From Polyangiaceae bacterium (GTDB taxonomy: Bacteria; Myxococcota_A; Polyangia; Polyangiales; Polyangiaceae): a stretch of DNA of 64,000 nt. The notes under the pieces are model-generated. The model was not told the DNA's origin and searched no databases. It saw only the letters and a program-made list of their open reading frames with translations. This document shows, piece by piece, positions 8,058 to 18,200 of the stretch. The stretch is taken from the NCBI GenBank assembly GCA_020848455.1, contig JADLAB010000007.1, positions 1 through 64,000 on the forward strand, in the 5' to 3' direction. How positions within the stretch are numbered: position 1 is the stretch's first letter; each line of letters begins with the position of its first letter. The position numbers and the translations under genes are program-made.

Positions 8058-9863
8058 TCACTGCTGCGGCAGCGGGAAGCGCCGCACGTAGAGGCCCGGA
8101 TGCTCGGGCGAGACGTCCTGCCAGCCGAAGACGACGTAGCCGGCGACGGCGATGGCCGGTCGCGAGCGCTGGCCGCCCGTGCCGAGCGCGAGCTCGACCG
8201 CGGGGTGCGAGGCCTTGAAGTCGCCGTTCTGCCCGGTGACCGGGTTGTAGCCGAAGGAGTCGGTGCCGCCGATGTAGCGCGCCCACACCGTGCCATCGGG
8301 CGCACCCCAGGCCGCCGCGAAGAACCCGCCGGCGCGTTCGATCACCGGCTCGGAGGCGGGCGCCGGGGCCGTGACCTGCAGCGGGAGGTTCTGATCGCCC
8401 GCGAGCGGACCGCCGGTCGCCGTGAAGCGCTGGAACATGACGACGTTGTCCGAGCGCCACACGGCGCAGCTGCGCCCGTCCTCGAGCACGGCGACGTCGG
8501 GTTGATCCTGCAGGCCGTTCGTCTTGGCGTTGATGCGCGACTCGTCGACCACCGAGCCCGCCGCCGACACGCGGGTGAGGACGATGCCGTCCGGATCGCC
8601 GTCGCCGACACCGCCACGCACCACGAGCCAGCCGCTGGCGCTCCCCGACACGCGGGGGCGAGCGGTCTGCGCGATGCCGCCGAGGTCGAGATCGCTCGCC
8701 GCGGGCGAGAAGCTGCCGTCGGCGTTGCGGATGCGGCCGCGCAGGGCCGCCCCCGAGCGCCACACGACGAGCGCGGTGCTCGCGGGGCCCTGGGCGACGT
8801 CCGGGTCGGCGATGGTGATGCTCGTGTCGACGTTGACCTGGACCGGGTCGAGCGGCGCGCAGCCGAGCTCGTTCTCGACGCTCAGCCACACGTCGAAGCG
8901 GTTCTTCACGACCTCGTCGCTCGCGTACGCCACGAGCACCGTGTCGGCGGACACGCTGGCGATGGCGGGCGTCTTCTGGGCGTTGATGCGCCCCGACGAC
9001 TGGGTGAGCGTGCCCGAACACGACCCGGTCGACGGCAGGCGGAGCTGCCCCGAGTAGAACTTGAGGGGGGCGGACGCCGTGGTCGAGAAGGGGTAGAGCG
9101 AGGCGTCGAGCGCGCGCAGGTCGATGTCGAACCCGCCGCTCGCCCAGTAGGTGTCGGTGTACACCGCGCGCAGCGCCCCGGGCATCATCGCGCCGGCGCT
9201 GCCCGAGAAGGCCATCGCGAGCTCGCTCTTGCTGCCCGGCGGCCCGTTCATGAGCTTGTTCTGGACGTCGGGATAGGGCGGGGACGGGTTGTCGATCGTG
9301 AGCAGGATCTCGTGGGCCTGACAGTCCGGATCGCACACGGCATCGGCGACGACCCCGCCGCACGCCGGCAGCGCGCCGAGGTTGCCCGCGTCGCACTGCT
9401 CGCCGACCTCGATCTGGCCGTTGTTGCAGCACTTGGGCGGGTTGAAGCGCTGGACCGTGATGTTCACCTCGAGCGGGTCCTTGTCGACCACCGCCTCGGC
9501 GCAGCCCTCGGCGAGCGGGCCCGCCGCCCCCGTGGCGACGACGTAGAAGACCTTGCGCGTGTCGTCCTTGTCGACGGCGATCTCGCGGCACCAGCTCGCG
9601 CCCGAGGCGCAGCCGCCCTGCTGCAGGTCGAAGGTGAGCACGGTGTCGTCGGGCGCCTCGCCCACGAGCGCCGGGCCGTTGCAGTAGATGCCGTAATCGT
9701 CGGCCTCGTCGAACACGCGCAGCTCGATCCGCGTGGCGGTGTCGAGCAGGCCCTGGGGCGCGCGCATCCCGAGCGCGATGCTGCTCGCGCGCTCGAAGCA
9801 CGCGGAGGCCAGGACGACGGCGGGCGCGGAGCAGCACAGGCCGACAAGCAGCTTGGAGCGCAT
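8058..9863 (-). CDS. Predicted lipoprotein with cysteine-rich repeat, in sigma/anti-sigma operon
   Basis: 601 residues from the ATG at 9863, which places a short basic n-region before a hydrophobic segment ending in the lipobox LASAC. A Cys-rich segment near residues 150-190 contains CCNNGQIEVGEQCD, resembling the myxobacterial Cys-rich repeat (CGNGxxExGEECD) found in surface proteins. The remainder is beta-rich with repeating sheet-like units, compatible with a propeller. It is the third gene after the ECF sigma and anti-sigma genes, 61 bases after the latter, so it is a likely member of the same operon and possibly a target or envelope sensor of that system. No enzymatic motif is seen. Confidence 0.8.
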   Translation of the reverse strand: MRSKLLVGLCCSAPAVVLASACFERASSIALGMRAPQGLLDTATRIELRVFDEADDYGIYCNGPALVGEAPDDTVLTFDLQQGGCASGASWCREIAVDKDDTRKVFYVVATGAAGPLAEGCAEAVVDKDPLEVNITVQRFNPPKCCNNGQIEVGEQCDAGNLGALPACGGVVADAVCDPDCQAHEILLTIDNPSPPYPDVQNKLMNGPPGSKSELAMAFSGSAGAMMPGALRAVYTDTYWASGGFDIDLRALDASLYPFSTTASAPLKFYSGQLRLPSTGSCSGTLTQSSGRINAQKTPAIASVSADTVLVAYASDEVVKNRFDVWLSVENELGCAPLDPVQVNVDTSITIADPDVAQGPASTALVVWRSGAALRGRIRNADGSFSPAASDLDLGGIAQTARPRVSGSASGWLVVRGGVGDGDPDGIVLTRVSAAGSVVDESRINAKTNGLQDQPDVAVLEDGRSCAVWRSDNVVMFQRFTATGGPLAGDQNLPLQVTAPAPASEPVIERAGGFFAAAWGAPDGTVWARYIGGTDSFGYNPVTGQNGDFKASHPAVELALGTGGQRSRPAIAVAGYVVFGWQDVSPEHPGLYVRRFPLPQQ

Positions 9864-9924
9864 GGGCCTAATGTAACGGCTCGCGCTGCCCGGGGACAGC
9901 GAAAGGCGTGCCCGGCGGCGCGGC

Positions 9925-10983
9925 TCAGAACGACTGGCTCGGCTCGTACGCGTCGCGCGCGTGGGCGCCCTGCTGGCTCGCGCCGGTGGCGGGCGGCGCC
10001 GCCGCCGGGGCCGCGGGTGCCGCCTTGCCGCCCGCGGCACCCCCACCGGTCGTCGCCGTGGCCGGTGGCGCGTTCGCCGCGAGCTCCTGATCGGCGCGCT
10101 TGCGGTAGTCGTCGTTGTTGCGCAGGGCGAGCCAGAGCTTGCGCGCCTCGTTCACGTCCCCGACGGCGTTCTGACAGGCGGCCTGCTCCCAGGTCGCGTC
10201 GGCCGAGGCGGGGCTCGCCCCGTAGCGGTCGCGGACGGCGTTGTAGTACGGCACCGCCGCGCTGCAGCCCGCCTGCGACCGCACCGCCCGGGCCTGGTAG
10301 AGCGCCGCGTTCGCGGCGTTCGGTCCGCCGGCGCGCTCCGCCTCCGCGAAGTCCTGCTGCGCCACCTGATGGTTGCCGGCGCGGTAGTTCGCCAGCCCGC
10401 GGTCGAAGATCTCGTCCGGGCCCACCGGCGCGCTCGCGCTCGCCGCGGCGAGCGGCTTTTCCTCGTCGCGCGGCTCGGCCCGCTTGTCGGCGCCGGCGCC
10501 GCTCGTCGCGGCGGGCGCGAGGCTCTGCGCGGGCGCCGGGGGGGCGCTCGCGGCACGGGGCTCGCGCGCCGGGGCGTTCGGCTCCCCGCGCTCGGACACC
10601 GACACCGGCGTCACCCCGACGCCGCCCCCGCGAGCGCGCAGCAAGAGCAGGCTCGAGCCGAGCACGAGCATGAGCAAGGCCGCCATCGCGAGCTGGGGCC
10701 GCATCGCGTGGCTGCCGGCCCACGACAGCGCGCGCAGCAGGCGCCGGTGGATGGGGGCGGGGCGCGCGGCGCGGTCGGCCGCGGCGAGCAGGCGCTCCTC
10801 GAGCTCGGGGCTCGGCTCCTCGAGGGGCAAGACGGCGATCTGCATCGTGGCGCGCAGCCCGTCGTGCAGGGCCGCGCAGCGCCCACACCCCTCGGCGTGG
10901 CGCCGCATGGACGCCGCGGTGAGCTCGTCGAGCTCGCCGTAGAGATCGTCCATCAGATGTTCCTCGAACCTCTCGCAGTCCAT
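9925..10983 (-). CDS. Transmembrane zinc-finger anti-sigma factor with TPR-like periplasmic domain
   Basis: 352 residues. The N-terminus carries the ZAS/zf-HC2 signature H-x3-C-x2-C (HAEGCGRC, about residues 29-36) with an earlier Cys, the module that clamps ECF sigma factors in the cytoplasm. A single membrane helix follows at about 95-115, then an Ala/Pro-rich linker, a periplasmic segment of TPR-like helical repeats (about 190-310) and an Ala/Gly/Pro tail. It lies 54 bases after the ECF sigma gene on the same strand, the usual arrangement of a cognate pair. The TPR-like sensor suggests that release of sigma depends on a protein contact in the periplasm, which is inference. Confidence 0.9.
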   Translation of the reverse strand: MDCERFEEHLMDDLYGELDELTAASMRRHAEGCGRCAALHDGLRATMQIAVLPLEEPSPELEERLLAAADRAARPAPIHRRLLRALSWAGSHAMRPQLAMAALLMLVLGSSLLLLRARGGGVGVTPVSVSERGEPNAPAREPRAASAPPAPAQSLAPAATSGAGADKRAEPRDEEKPLAAASASAPVGPDEIFDRGLANYRAGNHQVAQQDFAEAERAGGPNAANAALYQARAVRSQAGCSAAVPYYNAVRDRYGASPASADATWEQAACQNAVGDVNEARKLWLALRNNDDYRKRADQELAANAPPATATTGGGAAGGKAAPAAPAAAPPATGASQQGAHARDAYEPSQSF

Positions 10984-11037
10984 CGCGCTCTGGCCTCGGC
11001 CCGTCTTCTCCTCACCCTCGGTGCACGCCCGGCCCGC

Positions 11038-11700
11038 TCACTTCAGGGCGCGGGCGTAGTCCTCGTACTCGCTCAGTGCCTCCTGCAGCCGCTCGAGCGC
11101 GTAGCGCATGCGGCTCTTGACCGTGTTCTCCGGCACGCCGGTGATGTCCGCGATCTCGCGAAACGGGATCTTGGATACCTGCCTCAACAAGAAAACCTCT
11201 CGCTGCTCGTTTGGCAACAGCTCGACCGCCGCTTCGATGCGCCTGCCGATGTCGTCGCTGGTGACGCGCCGGTCGGCCTCCGCCCCCGGATGCGGGTCCG
11301 CGAGCCGCTCGCCCAGCGTCGCGCCGCCCCCCTGGTTGTCCGCCGAGTGGTTCGCGGCGGGCTGCTCCAGCGACGGGTGCCGGCGCAGCGCCTGCTTGCG
11401 CAGGTGGTCGATGCACAGGTTGCGTGCGATGGAGTACACCCACGTCGAAAAACGAGCCTCGTGTTTGAATTTGGCGGCGCTCCGGACCACCCGGACGAAC
11501 ACGTCCTGGACCAAATCCTCGGCGGTCGACGGGCTCTTCACCTGGCGCAGAACGAAGTTGTAGATGGGAACCTTGTGGCGGCGGACCAGCAGGGCGAACG
11601 CGTCGCGCTCGCCCTCCTGGTAGCGAAGCATCAGGACCTCGTCGGTCGTGTCGTCGAGCGCCGCTGCCAAGTCAGGCCCTCCGCCCCGCGACGGTAGCAT
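11038..11700 (-). CDS. ECF-type RNA polymerase sigma factor
   Basis: 220 residues with region 2 (YQEGERDAFALLVRRHKV onward, including AEDLVQDVFVRV and the FSTWVYSIARNLCIDHLR DNA-melting helix) and region 4 (LPNEQREVFLLR, then FREIADITGVPENTVKSRM, the helix-turn-helix). A linker of about 45 residues separates them. It is followed by its probable anti-sigma factor and a lipoprotein. A candidate ECF-type promoter 61 bases upstream (11761-11787) suggests autoregulation. The start at 11700 gives a slightly long N-terminus; a start nearer the conserved LRYQEG segment is possible. Confidence 0.93.
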   Translation of the reverse strand: MLPSRGGGPDLAAALDDTTDEVLMLRYQEGERDAFALLVRRHKVPIYNFVLRQVKSPSTAEDLVQDVFVRVVRSAAKFKHEARFSTWVYSIARNLCIDHLRKQALRRHPSLEQPAANHSADNQGGGATLGERLADPHPGAEADRRVTSDDIGRRIEAAVELLPNEQREVFLLRQVSKIPFREIADITGVPENTVKSRMRYALERLQEALSEYEDYARALK

Positions 11701-11760
11701 CGGGTCCGCGAGGCTCGAAACAGCCTGGCACCGGCCGAGCCGCGCGGTGCGCTCGCCTGC

Positions 11761-11787
11761 ATCGACGTGCGGCGGCGCCGAAAGTTC
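11761..11787 (-). promoter_or_regulatory. Candidate autoregulated ECF-sigma promoter
   Basis: On the minus strand GAACTT (11787-11782) is followed after 16 bases by TCGAT (11765-11761). RpoE-type ECF promoters have GGAACTT, 16 bases, then TCTGA, so the -35 and spacing fit well and the -10 only partly. It lies upstream of the ECF sigma gene. Confidence 0.4.
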
Positions 11788-11909
11788 TGAGGCCTCCGGC
11801 CATCGCGGTCACGATAGCCCATCCGGGGCGGGATGGCGCACTCCGCCCTGGCTCCGGCCCGGGCCGCCCGCGCGGGCGGGGCGAGCACGGTGTCCGCGCC
11901 GCGCCACCG

Positions 11910-11939
11910 TTGCGCCATCCCACCTTCGACTACTACACT
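11910..11939 (+). promoter_or_regulatory. Candidate sigma-70 promoter of the Glt-like operon
   Basis: TTGCGC (11910-11915), an 18-base spacer and TACACT (11934-11939). The fit to TTGACA/TATAAT is moderate, but it is the best pair in the region and lies upstream of the first gene of the 12-21 kb gene run. Confidence 0.35.
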
Positions 11940-12038
11940 CCAACGAACGGGGCGTACCGTGCCCCGCGCCGCGAAGCTTGCCTCGCGCCGCTCCCCTCAC
12001 CGGGGGCCCGGCGCGCCCTGTCATCGAGGACTTTTTTC

Positions 12039-12833
12039 ATGAACCCAGGACGCCTCGTCGGGACCTTGCTCATCGTCACCGGGCTGTGCGCCCTCGCGGC
12101 CGTGCCGGTCGCGGCGCAGCCCGCACCGCCGCCGGGCTCGGCGAGCGCGACGGCGCCCGCGAGCGCGACGGCGCCCGCGAGCGCGAGCTCCGCCCCCGCG
12201 CCCACCGCGAGCGCCGGCACGTCCGCGGCGCCGACGGCGACGGTGGCCGCCCCCGCCGCTCCCTCGGCGACGACCCTCGACGGGCCCACCTACGCGGTGC
12301 GGCTGCGGGACCTGCAGCAGCGCATCGACGAGCTGAAGGAGCAGATCCGGCGCAGCCACACGCGGCTGTCGCTCCTCAGCGACAGCGTGATGAACACCGG
12401 TACTTCCGGCTCTCGCGCGTCGATCCGCTTCGACAACAAGTTCTCGAACCTCTTCCAGCTGACCCGCGCCACCATCGTGCTCGACGGCACCGTCCAGTAC
12501 AACAAGAGCGACCGCTCCGGCGGGCTCGCCGAGCAGACCGTGATCCCGGTCTTCAACGGCTCGATTCCGCCGGGCGATCACACCATTCAGGTGCTCATCA
12601 ACCTGCAGGGCAACGGCTTCGGCGTGTTCTCGTACATGCGTGGCTACCACTTCGAGGTGCGCTCCAGCCACTCGTTCACCGCCGTGGAAGGCAAGACCAT
12701 CAAGCTGCGCATCATCGCGTACGAGAAGGGCGGCGTGGACACCGCCATCGAGGAACGCCCGGCCGTCCGCTACATGGAAAAGGTCGTGAGCGGGCTCGTG
12801 GACGCGAGCCAGCCCGAAGCCACCGAGAACTGA
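12039..12833 (+). CDS. Secreted Ala/Pro-rich protein with coiled coil, first gene of Glt-like operon
   Basis: 264 residues from the ATG at 12039, chosen because it starts a clean Sec signal peptide (ending VAAQP) after a GAGG site. The mature protein has an Ala/Pro/Ser/Thr-rich stretch to about residue 82, a short coiled coil (about 86-115, LQQRIDELKEQIRR) and a beta-rich C-terminal domain. Relatives in myxobacteria are often labelled dihydrolipoamide acetyltransferase because of the Ala/Pro-rich segment; nothing catalytic or lipoyl-binding is visible, so that label is probably wrong. It precedes the large TPR gene by 13 bases with a GGAGG site between them, which implies one transcript. Likely a periplasmic part of the Glt-like complex. 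Confidence 0.8.
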   Translation: MNPGRLVGTLLIVTGLCALAAVPVAAQPAPPPGSASATAPASATAPASASSAPAPTASAGTSAAPTATVAAPAAPSATTLDGPTYAVRLRDLQQRIDELKEQIRRSHTRLSLLSDSVMNTGTSGSRASIRFDNKFSNLFQLTRATIVLDGTVQYNKSDRSGGLAEQTVIPVFNGSIPPGDHTIQVLINLQGNGFGVFSYMRGYHFEVRSSHSFTAVEGKTIKLRIIAYEKGGVDTAIEERPAVRYMEKVVSGLVDASQPEATEN

Positions 12834-12846
12834 GCCGGAGGCCCGC

Positions 12847-15237
12847 ATGCACGCGTCCGCGCCTCTGCCACGCAGGCGACGGCTGGGTGGCCTCGCCAGC
12901 CTGCTCGTCGCTCTCTGTGTCGCGTCCGTCGCCGAAGCGAAGGACCCCGACGAGTACTACACCGAGGCGACCGCGCAGGTCCGCACGGCGACGAGCGACA
13001 TCCCCGCCATCGAGAAGGCGGTCGCGCGCGCCTCGGGCCAGGAGCGCACCGCGGAGCAGCGCATCGCCGACGCCGTGCTGCTCATCGGGGTCAAGGACTA
13101 CGAGCGCGCCGCGCTGCTGCTCAACCAGATCCTCGACAAGTACCCGCAGCAGGCGAGCGCCTACGCCGACGCGCTGCAGCTGCTCGGCGAGACCTACTTC
13201 CAGAGCAAGCAGCACCTCTCGGCGCGGCGCAGCTACCAGCAGATCGTCGACCGCGCCGCGGAGCCGCGCTTCGGCGCGTACCGCGACAAGGCGCTCGAGC
13301 GGCTCGTGGACGTCGCGATGCGCATGCGCGACTTCGACGCGCTCCCGGCCATCGTCACCGCCATCGACGCCGCCGGGGTAGGCGGCGATCTCGGCTACGC
13401 GAAGGGCAAGGCGCTCTACGCACGGGGCGACGTCGCAGGGGCGCGCAGCGCCCTCGCCGGCGTCGGTGCCGACTCCCGGGTGGCCCACCAGGCGCGCTAC
13501 CTCCTCGGCGTCATCGAGGTGAGCGAGGCGACCCCCCCGGAGCCAGCCGATCCGGATGCCGCGCCCGCCGTGGTGCCGAAGGGGCGCTACGCCCGTGCCA
13601 TCGAGAGCTTCCGCGCCGCGACCCAGCTTCCGCCCGACACCGCCGAGCACCGCCACGTCATCGACCTCGCCTGGATGGCGATGGGCCGGCTGCTCTACGA
13701 GACCAACCAGTTCACGCTCGCGGTCGACGCCTACAACCGCATCGACCGCACGTCGCCCGAGTTCGGCAACATGCTCTACGAGCTCGCCTGGGTGTACGTG
13801 CGCCTCGGCGACGTGGTGCGCGCGCAGCGCGCCCTCGAGGTGCTCGCGGTCGCTGCCCCCAACAGCACCGACGTCGCCGACGCGCAGCTCCTGCGCGGCG
13901 ATCTCATGCTGCGCGCCGGCCAGTTCGAGAAGTCGCTCAAGGTGTACGAGAGCGTGCGCGCCAACTACGAGTCGCTGCGCGACCGCGTCGACGGCTTCCT
14001 GCGCGCCACGCAGGACCCGGGCGCCTTCTTCGACACGCTGAGCCAGGAGCAGCTGCAGCTCTTCGAGACCGGCACCGGCCTGCCGCCCATCGCCCTCGAG
14101 TGGGCGCGCGAGGCCGAGGGCGGCGAGACCGCGTTCGCGATCATCGAGGACATCGCGCTCTGCCGGCGCCTCATCAAGCAGTCGAACGACATGATCGACC
14201 GCCTGAACGCCGTGCTCGCCTCGCCGAACCGCGTGCGGGCGCTGCCCGGGCTGCGCGCCGCCACCGAGCGCGGGCTCGGCCTGCTCAACGCGCTCGCCGT
14301 GGCACGCCAGACGATGGCGCACGGCATGGACGAGGTGCAGCCCGACGTCACGGGCGCGCTCGGCGAGGTCCGTCGCAAGCGCCTCGATCTCGAGGACCGC
14401 CTGGCGATGCTGCCCGTGAGCGACGCCGACTTCGAGGCGCGCGACACCGAGGGGCAGCGCCAGTGGAACCAGGCTTCGCAGGCGCTGCAGCGCCTCGAGC
14501 TCGAGGTCGACACGCTGCAGGCGACCATCAACGGCCTGCGCCGTCTGCTGAGCGACAGCTCGCAGGCCGGCGTGGTCCGCGACCCGCAGAAGGCCGCCGA
14601 GGACAACGCCACCCTGGTCGAGCAGGAGCAGCTCGTGAAGAGCTACCGCCAGCAGATCGTGGAGCTGCGGCGCGGCATCGACGCGGGCAAGGTGCAGTCG
14701 GGCTTCGGCGACAAGCGCTTCGTCGAGGACGCGGAGGTGCGACGCCAGTACGCGGCGCTCGTCGGCGAGGAGCTCGCGCTCGCCGCGGGCGGCGCCGGCG
14801 GGGCCGATCTCGCGGCGCTCGCGAGCCGCCTCGTGCCCATCGCCGAGGAGGCCCGGCAAGGCGACCAGCGCATCGAGAAGGCGCTCGCCGACCTCGAGGC
14901 CACCGTGGCGCAGAAGACCCACGATCTGCGCCAGATCGTGCAGACCGAGACGACGAACATCGTCGGGTACTCGGTGCACCTCGAGAAGCTCGACGGCGAG
15001 GCCCGCAAGGTGGTGGGCGGCCTCGCGGCCCACAACTTCGAGATGGTGCGCGACCGCTTCCGCAACATCGTGCTCCGCGCCGACGTGGGCATCACCGAGG
15101 AGGCGTGGGAGGTGCGCGAGGAGCAGCTCACGCGCGTGCGCCGCCTGCGCATCGAGCGCACGCGCAGCGCGAAGCGCCTCGAAGAGGAGCTCGAAGAAGT
15201 GCTCGACGACAGCGGTGGGCCGGAGGTGTCGCCGTGA
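12847..15237 (+). CDS. Large periplasmic TPR/coiled-coil protein, Glt-like locus
   Basis: 796 residues. A signal peptide ends near VAEAKD; GGAGG at 12837-12841 supports the ATG at 12847. Helical TPR-type repeats fill roughly residues 30-400, for example the YERAALLLNQILDKYP and YARAIESFRAATQLP units, and the last 350 residues are long helices with coiled-coil character. It has no enzyme motif and is probably a protein scaffold. The gene sits between the coiled-coil secreted protein and the AgmU/GltD-like TPR gene, overlapping the latter by GTGA. In Myxococcus xanthus the equivalent gliding-motility locus also carries consecutive TPR genes. An exact one-to-one orthologue cannot be named without alignment. 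Confidence 0.85.
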   Translation: MHASAPLPRRRRLGGLASLLVALCVASVAEAKDPDEYYTEATAQVRTATSDIPAIEKAVARASGQERTAEQRIADAVLLIGVKDYERAALLLNQILDKYPQQASAYADALQLLGETYFQSKQHLSARRSYQQIVDRAAEPRFGAYRDKALERLVDVAMRMRDFDALPAIVTAIDAAGVGGDLGYAKGKALYARGDVAGARSALAGVGADSRVAHQARYLLGVIEVSEATPPEPADPDAAPAVVPKGRYARAIESFRAATQLPPDTAEHRHVIDLAWMAMGRLLYETNQFTLAVDAYNRIDRTSPEFGNMLYELAWVYVRLGDVVRAQRALEVLAVAAPNSTDVADAQLLRGDLMLRAGQFEKSLKVYESVRANYESLRDRVDGFLRATQDPGAFFDTLSQEQLQLFETGTGLPPIALEWAREAEGGETAFAIIEDIALCRRLIKQSNDMIDRLNAVLASPNRVRALPGLRAATERGLGLLNALAVARQTMAHGMDEVQPDVTGALGEVRRKRLDLEDRLAMLPVSDADFEARDTEGQRQWNQASQALQRLELEVDTLQATINGLRRLLSDSSQAGVVRDPQKAAEDNATLVEQEQLVKSYRQQIVELRRGIDAGKVQSGFGDKRFVEDAEVRRQYAALVGEELALAAGGAGGADLAALASRLVPIAEEARQGDQRIEKALADLEATVAQKTHDLRQIVQTETTNIVGYSVHLEKLDGEARKVVGGLAAHNFEMVRDRFRNIVLRADVGITEEAWEVREEQLTRVRRLRIERTRSAKRLEEELEEVLDDSGGPEVSP

Positions 15238-18200
15238 GAGTACCGAAGACGCTGACGCGGCTGGCGGCCCTCGGGCTGTGCCTCTGCCTGGCTCGGGGCG
15301 CGGCCTCGCAACCGGCGCCGCCGCCCACCGGGAGCGGGGGCGCGGCACCGGCGCCCGTGCCGAGCGCGGCCCCGGTCGGTCCCGCGGCGAGTGCCTCGCC
15401 CGCGTCGCCCGCGTCGCGCGGCAACATCCCGCGCGCGCCCGACCCGACGCCCGAGCAGCTCGAGGCCCTCGAGGTGCTGCGGGCCGAGGCGTCGAGCTAC
15501 GAGGCGGACGCCAAGGACTACCGCGCGACCATCACGCGCATCATCAAGCACCACTACTCCGAGCGACGCCGGCGCGTGCTGTCGGCCCTCGACGCCGAGA
15601 TCGGCACCGAGCAGGCGGCGCTCGACGAGGCGCGCGGCGACGCGATCAAGCGGCTCGAGACCTTCGTCGCCAAGTACAGCGGCCCGAACGCCGACGAGAA
15701 GGAGACGCCGGACGCGATGTTCCGGCTCGCGGCCCTCTACGAGGAGCGCTCGAAGGCGAAGATCAAGCCCGGCGACACGAGCACCATCGCCGACTTCAGC
15801 GACACGGTGCGCCAGTACAAGCAGATCCTGCTCGACTTCCCCAAGTACGCCGAGACGGCCGCCGTCTACTACTACCTCGGGCACGCCTACTTCGCGATGG
15901 GGCGGCTCGAGGAGTCGCAGCAGGTGTGGCGCTCGCTCGTGTGCCACAACCACTTCGACTACCGGCCCAGCCGCAAGGACCTGACCAAGGACGAGGTGGC
16001 GCACCTGCCACAGGACCACGAGCCCGCGTGGTGGGACAACTGGCGGCAGCGCCACCCGCGGCCCGAGGGCGCCAAGAGCGGCGGGCAGCCCAAGCCGCCC
16101 CGGACCGGCCCGCAGGGCGATGCCGGTCGCGGCGGCGACAACGGGGACGAGATGAGCTACCTCGAGCCCTTCCCCGAGGACTGCACGCCGATCCCGCAAA
16201 AGACGCTGCCCGACGAGGAGCCGCGCTACATCGCCGAGATCTGGTGGCAGATCGGCGACTACCACTTCGAGGAAGTGGACCCCTGGGGCGGCCCCTACAA
16301 CCTGAACCGCGCCGAGAGCGCCTACCGGCACTCGATGCGCTTCAAGAAGCCGCCGGTGTTCGGCGTGGCGATGTACAAGCTCGCCTGGACCTTCTACAAG
16401 CAGCAGCGCTACGAGACGGCGGTGCGGCAGTTCGTCGAGCTGCTCGACTACACCGATCTGCGCGAGAAGGAGACGGGCGACCCGGGGGCCGACTTCCGCA
16501 ACGAGGCCTACGCGTACATCGCCGGCTCGCTCACCTTCCAGGACTTCCAGGGGCCGACCCGCAACGAGCCGTACATCGGGCGCGACGACCTGTTCGACCT
16601 CGAGACCGACGCGGCGGTGATCGAGAAGAAGATGCATGTGGCCATCGACCGCGTGCAGGACCCGAAGCTCATCCCGCAGGACCGCAAGTGGACCGCCGAG
16701 GTCTACCGGGCGCTGGCCAACGAGTTCAAGGAGTACAACTACTACGCGAACCTCATCGAGACCGACGAGCTCATCCTGAGCAAGTGGCCGATGAACCGCA
16801 ACGCGCCCAAGGTGCAGAACCGCGTCGCCGAGACCTACCAGACGCTCGCCGATCAGACGCCGCCCGGACCGCAGCGCGACGCCTACTCGAAGAAGGCGCT
16901 CGAGGCGCGCGGCGCACTCGCGCGCTACGTCGGCAAGACCGACTGGACCGAGGCGAACAAGGAAGATCCGGAGGCGATCCGCGAAGCGGAGCACCTGGTG
17001 CGCGGCGGTCTGCGCCGCGCCGCCGCGGACTACACGAACGCCGGCTCGGGGCTGATCCAGACGGCGCTCAACTCCACCGACAAGGACACGCGCGAGCTGG
17101 CCTTCGAGGCGGCACTCGACAAGTACCGCCGCGCGAGCGAGGCGTGGCGCGGCTACCTCGAGCAGGACGAGACCGCCGACGACGCCTACGACAGCCGCTA
17201 CTGGCTCGCCGACGCGCTCACCAACGTGGTCGTCATCCAGGTGGCCATGCACCGGATGCCGAGCGAGGACGACTTCAAGGAGGCGCGGCGCCGCGCCGTC
17301 GAGGTGCGCGACTCGAACGAGAGCAACGAGAAGCTGCAGCCCGCGGCGATGATGGCCGTGAAGGTCGCCCAGCAGCGCGTGCTCATCAACTACTACCTGA
17401 ACGAGGACGGCAAGGGCGGCTTCCCCAAGCTGACGGCGCTCGAGACGCAGGGCACCGGCGAGAGCGCGAAGTTCATCGTCAAGTCCGTGCCGCCCGAGAT
17501 CGAGGGCATGATCGGCGCCTTCGACGACTACATCGGCAACGTGCCGCCCGACGCCGACCCCTACGGCAACCACGAGCAGTTCGCCTACACCTCGGGCGAG
17601 ACCTACTTCTTCTACGGCCAGTTCGAGCAGGCGAAGAAGCGCCTGACGCCGATCTACCTGACGCAGTGCGGCAAGACCAAATACGGCTACCTCGCCTGGG
17701 AGCGCCTGCTCACCATGGCGAACCAGGAGCGCGACATCGACCGCGGGCGCGAGCTCGCGCTCGCGGCGGAGAAGCAGAGCTGCGCCTTCGACGAGGAGAC
17801 GAAGAGGAAGGAGCAGGAGTACGGGCAGCCGACCATCGTGACCGGCTACTACGTGGACGCGGCGCGCGCCTTCACCAAGGCCGAGGGCATGCCCCCCGGC
17901 AAGGAGCGCGACGAGCAGTACCGCAAGGCCGCGCAGCTCTACGAGGACGCCCTCGCCAAGGCGCCGGCGCACGACAAGGCGCCCGAGGCCGCGATGAACG
18001 GCGCCTACTGCTGGAAGAAGGTCGACGAGTACGACAAGGCCATCGCCATGTACCGGCTCTTCATCGACGCCTACGGGAGCGAGGAGAAGCTCGCGAAGCT
18101 CGAGAAGGGCGACAACACGGTCAAGCCGCCGTTGCCGCCGAACCCGAAGCTGCTCGAGGAGCGCGTCGCGAACCTCAAGGCCGCGTACGACGAGCTCGGC

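Larger units (their letters stand above)
11701..12038. other. Divergent intergenic region between sigma operon and Glt-like operon
   Basis: 338 bases without a supported gene. It holds the candidate ECF promoter (minus), a candidate sigma-70 promoter for the Glt-like operon (plus), and a leader of about 100 bases before the ATG at 12039. An open frame from 11910 runs into the downstream gene but lacks a signal-peptide-compatible start. Confidence 0.6.

Noticed and set aside
12039-12833. Dihydrolipoamide acetyltransferase
   Set aside because: The Ala/Pro-rich linker only resembles E2 linkers. No lipoyl domain, no catalytic HxxxD motif, and a signal peptide is present.
14100-15233. Extension of the GltD-like frame upstream of 15234
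   Set aside because: The region is the 3' part of the preceding TPR gene in a different phase, and a GTG at 15234 with GGAGG and a signal peptide is a much better start.
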